A DNA stretch of 64,000 nucleotides from assembly GCF_037975245.1 (NCBI RefSeq), contig NC_092578.1:19195321-19259320 (forward strand), in the 5' to 3' direction. Numbering within the stretch: the first letter of the stretch is position 1; the number at the start of each line of letters is the position of its first letter. The notes beneath the pieces were generated by a model. It searched no databases. It saw only the letters and a program-made list of their open reading frames with translations, and was not told where the DNA came from. A program made the translations under genes and the position numbers. This document shows positions 57,695 through 64,000 of the stretch, in pieces. The stretch comes from Apostichopus japonicus. Its lineage: Eukaryota; Echinodermata; Holothuroidea; Aspidochirotida; Stichopodidae.

Positions 57695-60544
57695 TTTACA
57701 TAAGTACAGTATTCATTTCTTACACAGGTACGTTTCTTATGCAAATTGTTCAACACACAGAATAAGTAAAACTGCATGAGCATATTAGGTAATGCAACAT
57801 ATGATACATGTCATGTTGGAATAACTGTATGTGGGATCCATTGATGGAACTCCAAGCTTTTTGCTGCTTTTTCTGTCAAAAAGTAATAATAATCTTTGTG
57901 ATTTTCTCAGTCATACACCAAAGGTTAACACTCTGTATTTAAGCCAGTTGCATTCTACTCGTGTACTGCTTGCGAACATATGCGCCTTAGTTTGCTCACA
58001 TCTTTGACTTATATCTGGCGCACTGTTCTCCCATCATTGGCACACTCAAAATTTTGACGGAGGAAATTCCCAACACTGTGAATGAGTCCGTTAATGATAA
58101 AAGAAATATTTTAATGAGATGATAGAAACCCGTAAGTAGTGAAACTCACGACTGTCTTTCTTTCCTATTTCCGCTGCACCAATCGAAAGCAACCGAGAAT
58201 GAGTTCAAGAATTACAAAGCATCCGTCCACATGCAGGAGACGAACCAAACCATTCAGACTGAAAAGCTGAAAAACGAGAGACAAGAATTCCTTGACCTGG
58301 CTATGCAGAGAGGCAAACTTCTTCAGGTATAGACTTGTATTCAGTCTATATTTAAATGTTTTACAGGATAAACAAATCCCAGCCATCTTTGTTTTGTTTT
58401 TTTCTTTCTTTCTTTTTCTTTCTTGTGTTATAGAGATGTTTGTGATGACCTTAGTAAGTTCCTATTGTTTATTTTGCCAGGCCTAAAGAGGAACTGCCAT
58501 TTGATTACAGAGGTGGATTGTCATAATTAATCTTAGCTTTTCATACTTTTTTAAAATTTCCACTTTTCCAGATTTTCTATTTTAAGGAACACGATACAAG
58601 CAGTAGATAATATTAAATTTGACAGCTTCATCATGTTGGCAACAGCATCAAAAATATTTACATATTTAAACATAGTGAATAATGCTTTATACATTCGAAT
58701 AAAGCTTTATACATTCGAAATAAAAGCTTTATACATTACATGTTGCTTTATACATTACATACATTACATTACATTACATTCAGCTTTATACATTACATAC
58801 ATTACATTACATTCGAAATAAAAGCTTTATACATCACATGAATAAAAGCTTTATACATTCGAAAACAAGGGACTCAGTGATATCTTTTCATCTTCTGTGT
58901 AGTGTTTGTGATAACATTTAAAGTATGATTTCTGTGTCATGAAACCCTTTTCTAAGCTATTTGGTGGTGTTTTACATAATATCCATGTGCTCCAAAAATT
59001 GATTAAATGAAGAAAATGATAAAAACATTGTTATAATTTTTTTTTGGCTTTCAGGATCGGCAGAGAGAAATCAGAGAACTGGAAGAGAAAGTCAAGGAGG
59101 CAGACACCAAAACTGAAATAATGAAACAAAAATTTGAGTAAGTTTTCGACAGTTTATAAACAAACCTTGTCACGATTCCATTTTGTCCCAGTTCTAAGTA
59201 GATAAAAAGCTGATGTGGCAGGCTTTTGATGCCACTGCCCCTTTGCATCTTTCCAAATTGATCTCGTTTAAACTGCACCTGATCTAAACACAATTGACCG
59301 CAAGATGGAAAGGCTGTGAGGTTTTGTGGTTACTTGGGGCCAAGATGCATAATTTCATACAGTGTAAACCTATATAACAAGTCGGCTGCGTTGTATCATT
59401 TGATCCGTCGTTCGCATGATTTTCATTACCTATGGATATCCAACCTGCAGGGGCACAAAAACTATTTATCCTAACACACTGTAGCATATGCAAACTGAAG
59501 CCTATACCGCATTTTTGGCAAAGTTCTGTGATTTTTTTTTTACACCAGGCTCATCTTTGGTTTCAGAATAGCACTAGTTAGTCCTCAGTTTTTTAGTACA
59601 TGAAATCGCTACATTTGTATGAATAGTACCAGCTACTAGCAGTCATGGTTCACTCAGTAGGGAACTGGAAAGCTGGTATTAGTCAAGCAAGGTAGCAACA
59701 ATGGGACTACCATTCCATAGTTTCAATAGTATTGCTTTATCAATAGTGCTACCATAACCATACAAATATTTACAGATGAGTGGAGCTACGTTTTAGTTTT
59801 TCTATCTAACATATACGAGAGATGCATAAGTGACATCAACACATAAAGGCCTTTCCTAATAGCATTTGTCATTTTGTTTGACAGGAGAGAAGCAGAGGCC
59901 GTATCAGCTAATCTGAGGGTCATCAGCCTCAAAGGAGAGAAAGAAACTGCTGAAAAAACTCTGAAAGAATTACAACTGGTCAGTAACATCATAAGTTTCT
60001 ATAGAGGGAAATTTCCAGTGGAGGGAATTTCCTATAAACAAATGTGTTCTAAATGTTGTGCTGTGTTACGTCAAAATCACATCTTTATAACATTTGGTGT
60101 GACAAATTATGATTTGAATTTGTCATATTTGGTAATATTTTGTTAATGGATCTGGCATCACCCATAATTTGGCAACACGTTGAAACTGCTACTAAATGTG
60201 ACATTTCTGCACTTTTTTTTCTTTCATGGATTGATATTGACCCTATGTAGGGTTCGCTTCTGAAAGTCTCAATATTAAACATTGGTAGTTTATATTCATT
60301 CAATTTAAAAGATGAGAAGTGTTGTATTAAAGATATGTCAAAGCAAAGAAATATTCACAAAGCAATATCTACTGTCATTATGAAACTTGTATCTTTAAAC
60401 ACACCTTTTTTATGTTCTTCTCCAAAGAATTGCTACATTTTGTCTTTCATTTTTCAGGAATATGAGGCATTTAAGAAACATTCAAACAACCTTTTGGCAA
60501 AGGAAAAGAACTTAAATTCTCAACTCAGGAATCTAGTTTCCTAG
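55462..60544 (+). CDS. ccdc89: CCDC89 orthologue, seven coding exons
   Basis: CCDC89 is a conserved coiled-coil protein, reported as a partner of HEY-family repressors. Its cellular job is poorly known. Coding exons by splice signals and phase are 55462-55521, 56218-56690, 57291-57388, 58190-58326, 59055-59137, 59885-59978 and 60458-60544, giving 343 residues. All introns are GT-AG and phases join without breaks. Family signatures are RSRIDEQSQLICILKRRADD at 48-67, LAENHEELIRFKDEYKRQNE at 109-128, EFLDLAMQRGKLLQ at the end of exon 4, AVSANLRV in exon 6 and YEAFKKHSNNLLAKEKNLNS near the C-terminus. Nearly the whole protein is charged heptad-rich coiled coil. The ATG at 55462 was chosen because its 20-codon exon ends AAAAAG/GTAATT in phase 0, matching the next exon. 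A nested hAT insertion ends about 180 bp upstream. Exon 1 is the least certain part. Confidence 0.92.
56850..57010. repeat. palindrome-rich CTAAGTTAGAT repeats in CCDC89 intron 2
   Basis: ACTTAGAAATCTCTAAGTTAGAT and its near inverse recur between CCATGGGT (about 56850) and ACCCATGG (about 56988), which are themselves inverted. Probably a small foldback repeat inside the intron. Confidence 0.6.
57460..57500. repeat. 14-bp hairpin in CCDC89 intron 3
   Basis: GGTTTCACATGAAC and GTTCATGTGAAACC pair perfectly around a 13-base loop. Confidence 0.8.
57598..57694. repeat. TA-rich microsatellite in CCDC89 intron 3
   Basis: A (TA)n tract with regularly placed ATAC and ATGT interruptions. Both strands give Tyr-Ile frames that are artefacts. 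Confidence 0.95.
58640..58870. repeat. GCTTTATACATT / TACAT repeats in CCDC89 intron 4
   Basis: AAGCTTTATACATTC-type words occur about seven times, with runs of ATTACAT pentamers and heptamers between. A degenerate tandem repeat. Confidence 0.8.
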
Positions 60545-61002
60545 GAGATCAAGCAATGGTGACTGCATATCATCTTCCAATCTCACTGCTACCACCCTCT
60601 GAAGAAAAACCTCTGGTTTGGTTACACCTTAGTCTCCATCAAGTGTGATGTCACGGTCAAAGGTCATCAGTAAAATATGCTAGAAAAGTCATAAAATGGT
60701 CATGCATGCTCAAATTTGCTCAAGCAGATTTAATTCAATTCTCAAAGCACTCATTTACCCGTTTATACTGGGACATCTCTTGTCTAATTTTACCTAGCAA
60801 ATTTTTGAAGTTAATGAATGGTCACTCCATGAAAGTACTTTGGAGAACCTATAGCAAGTTTTAAGCAGTTTGAGTCAATTTTGATGACCATAAAATAATA
60901 CGTTTATAGTTTTATATCAATTTTATTATTTAAATTTTATTTGGATTTAATTACCATGTGGAGGAATATTTCAGTTTGGAAAAACTGGATTTCTTCTGAG
61001 TG
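60545..61002 (+). other. probable 3' UTR of CCDC89
   Basis: No gene. No canonical AATAAA was noted close to the stop codon, so the transcript end is not located. Confidence 0.35.
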
Positions 61003-61850
61003 GGGCATTCTATTTTACATATGTCATATGTGTGCTTTGAGAACTATGTAATGCATGGTGTATATTTAAATGTTTGTATCATGTTGTATGTCATGGTACA
61101 TGGCTGATATTATGTCATGGTACACTTAGAGATGTAACATGTGCAAGTTATTTCATGTATGGTGCAACATATAGGGCATTCTATTTTACATATGTAATAT
61201 GTGTGCTTTGAGAAGTATGTTATGTATGGGTGCATATTTAAATGCTTGTATCATGTTTATGTCATGGTACACTTAGAGATGTAACATGTGCAAGTTATTT
61301 CATGTATGGTGCAACATATAGGGCATTCTATTTTACATATGTAACATGTGTGCTTTGAGAAGTATGTTATGTATGGGTGCATATTTAAATGCTTGTATCA
61401 TGTTTATGTCATGGTACACTTAGAGATGTAACATGTGCAAGTTATTTCATGTATGGTGCAACATATAGGGCATTCTATTTTACATATGTAACATGTGTGC
61501 TTTGAGAAGTATGTTATGTATGGGTGCATATTTAAATGCTTGTATCATGTTTATGTCATGGTACACTTAGAGATGTAACATGTGCAAGTTATTTCATGTA
61601 TGGTGCAACATATAGGGCATTCTATTTTACATATGTAATATGTGTGCTTTGAAAACTGTGTTATATGGGTGCATATTTAAATGTTTGTATGTCATGGTAC
61701 ATGGCTGATATAGCATGTGCAAGTTATTTCATGTATGGTGCAACATATGTGTTATTCTATAGTACATATTAATATGTGTGCTTTGAGAACTATGTTATGT
61801 ATGGTGTATATTTAAATGTGTCTACCATGTTGTATGTAATGGTACATGGC
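61003..61850. repeat. 147-bp tandem repeat downstream of CCDC89
   Basis: GGGCATTCTATTTTACATAT starts at 61003, 61174, 61321, 61468 and 61615. The last four are exactly 147 bp apart and the first spacing is 171 because of an extra segment. A more divergent copy follows to about 61850. Unit words include GTGTGCTTTGAGAA, GCATATTTAAATG, TCATGGTACACTTAGAG and CATGTGCAAGTTATTTCATG. Confidence 0.92.
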
Positions 61851-64000
61851 TGATGCAACATGTGTAAGTACAATTTATAGTGTGATGTGTGATTGTGTGT
61901 TTCATGTTACCAACACCCATTATATGCACTGTTTAAAGATACACAGGCTATTGATATACATACACACCACAATCAGGCCTAGAATTTGTAACCACTTGCT
62001 TCAAACTGCCAGTTTATTGGAATTCAACTTGGTAAACAATAAAATGTCCACAGGCTTTTACCATGGACTAATACACAATCTACATGTGTATTACACTGGC
62101 AGAAAACTTCCAGTGCTTTTATTTCCACTAGCAAATGACGAAATCTTCTGGCATATAATCAGTAAATTATGCCTGAATTTCGAGGTTTGGTAACCAAAGC
62201 TTCCAGCCTGCCAGTAAAAAGTTTTAACATTTATTTGATTGAGCTTTCTGTGTTCACAATATAATATTAATCTGCATGAAATGGAATTGTTTTTGAAGCT
62301 TGGATGATTCCTACTTTTATGCTGGTATGTGTCGGTTGCAGCTCTTATCTCTTTCATAGATATTTAGTTAAGCCAAGAATGTGATAAACACTGTCTCTTT
62401 CGCTGCTTGACTGATTTATATCAAAATAGCGTTCGTCATCTCTGCCATTGTAAACAAGATTTTACGAAAAATGCTGGTTGTCCCCTCAGTTAAGCTGGAA
62501 TTTTCTGACAGCAAACAAGGTCGTGCTACAACGTTCATGTAAAATACATAACTGATCGTTTTTCTGTCTGTGATAAAGCTGGTTGGTTGTCAGAAAAATA
62601 ACCCTCAAATGTGATTTTGGTTGTCAGACAGAAAACTTCAGTCACTTTCAGACAGTGGGATGAAACCATTAGAAATTAATCTTTTCAAATTTGACAATTT
62701 GTTGGAAGATAAGTGCACAGTGAAAGAGAGATAAAAATGGGTGTTGCAACGAGGTGGGGGGGGGGTAAAGGGTGGGAAGGGGTGGGAGACAGATTTAGAT
62801 GTGTATGTTGGTTGTCACAGGAAAAATTCTACGTAGTGGTGCTGGATTTTCTGTTGGCTTGGGGGAGGGGGTGGGGTGGTAGATTGTTCAGAATTTGTCA
62901 ACACTCATTTATTTACAATGTGGTAATGTGAAACACCTAGTACAGAAATCATCTTTTTTATGTCATTTTGAAATTAAATTACAGAGTCACAAAATGCTTC
63001 TTTTATACACTCAATTGCTAAATTTTCCAAATATTTCATACACATCCGTCCAAATCTTCCCTGAATGTTTAATACAATTTTGTTCAATATCTCAAAAAAT
63101 TTCATAGAGAATTTTACCAATAAATAATTAAACTTATAGAAAATTTCTTTGTTGTTTCATTTTTAATGAAAATTCATCTTGATTAGAGTCTAAAATATTC
63201 ATCTCAATATTTTTTTGGAGTTCATAGAACTAGGTTCTCCATAGTTTAATTTTAATGTTTTAATATGAAAAACTTACATTCATGTTGATAACAAAGACTG
63301 TTGGTAGAGTTATCAGATTGTTCCCCATCCACACTTACCCACTAGACAGTGGCAGTACCAGAATTTCCATAGTTGGGAGAGGGGACAAGTGGATGGCAAG
63401 CAAACCTTTTTGTTGGTGGTGGTGGTGGTGGGAGGGAGTTTAAAAATGGAAACCTGGTCTCATAAGGTACACAACACAGGTAAAATTTAGGAGGCAGAGG
63501 GCTTGGAGACCCAGGGATGGGAAAAGTTCCACCTCCCCACGTCCGTGATCTTTAGTTGAGAACAATTTTCTTCCCCTTATTGTAAATTTCCTTGCTGATG
63601 AGGAATTCTGACTATTTCTCTGTGTGTACGGAAGACTTAAATCTTTGCGTTTTATTTTACTGGTGATGGCAGCATTCTTGAACAACACTTGTTCCCTTTT
63701 GCGTTGGACACATAACCATCTAACTATTGTTGGTTTCAAGATCCGTTTCAACAGACTCTCAGAATGGTTGTCCTCTGTTCAATAAGTCAGATCGCATCCA
63801 TGAAAGCTCAAGTCAATGGCAAACACATGAAGTACTATTACGGACACGCCCCCTAATTATAGACACGCCCCCGACGGAAAGACCGATTCAGTGTACTGTT
63901 TACTATATGATTTATTGCACAAACTGGACAATGACATTATACGCCATTAACAACACAACACATAAAATACAATCAACGATGAAATTTCAAAAGGTATCAT
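61851..64000. other. gene-free stretch to window end
   Basis: No gene was recognised. There are G-rich tracts at 62754-62800 and 62860-62880, a (TGG)n-like run at about 63410-63430 and a duplicated GACACGCCCCC at about 63843 and 63862. CAGTGGCAGTACCAG at about 63346 resembles a hAT end without a partner. Confidence 0.45.

Overview
This window is eukaryotic nuclear DNA from a metazoan. Protein genes are few and split by introns with GT-AG junctions, intergenic DNA is long and AT-rich, and microsatellites, minisatellites and cut-and-paste transposons are everywhere. The gene set (multi-exon CCDC89, cytochrome c with the usual animal intron, a BOK-like Bcl-2 protein, intronless SLC35G-type transporters) and the transposon style (hAT elements with CAGTGGCG ends, long poly-G runs) suggest a marine invertebrate, most likely a deuterostome such as an echinoderm. 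Species was not determined, and that placement is inference.

Layout. 1-14.8 kb has no gene I can support. It holds an 88-bp tandem repeat (2.8-3.1 kb), a perfect hAT MITE (4.0-4.4 kb), a tRNA-like sequence inside an inverted-repeat cassette (8.4-8.9 kb) and a satellite-like array with two alternating repeat types (11.5-12.8 kb). At 17.0-17.6 kb (minus) lies the main exon of a BOK-like Bcl-2 family gene, ending exactly at the conserved BH2 splice site. 21.3-30 kb holds a CR1/L2-type LINE remnant, hAT elements nested three deep (25.4-27.6 kb) and a Mutator-like foldback element (28.4-29.1 kb). Cytochrome c (minus) occupies 31.1-32.1 kb in two coding exons. 34.3-36.3 kb is a composite of two piggyBac-like elements. 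39.8-52.5 kb carries two intact intronless SLC35G/EamA-type transporter genes and one decayed copy, all on the plus strand, with minisatellites, SINEs and nested hAT insertions among them. A doubly nested hAT insertion (53.6-55.3 kb) ends about 180 bp before the start of CCDC89 (plus, seven coding exons, 55.5-60.5 kb). A 147-bp tandem repeat follows that gene, and the last 2 kb holds nothing I recognise.

The genes do not form an operon or a shared pathway. Cytochrome c and a Bcl-2 family member both act in mitochondrial apoptosis, but they are 14 kb apart in a eukaryotic genome and I attach no functional meaning to that. The most notable content is the transposon archaeology. At least seven insertions carry perfect 8-bp target duplications, and an internal module is shared by elements with different termini. 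Other points are the transporter cluster with a pseudogene, and the exon structures of CCDC89 and the BOK-like gene.
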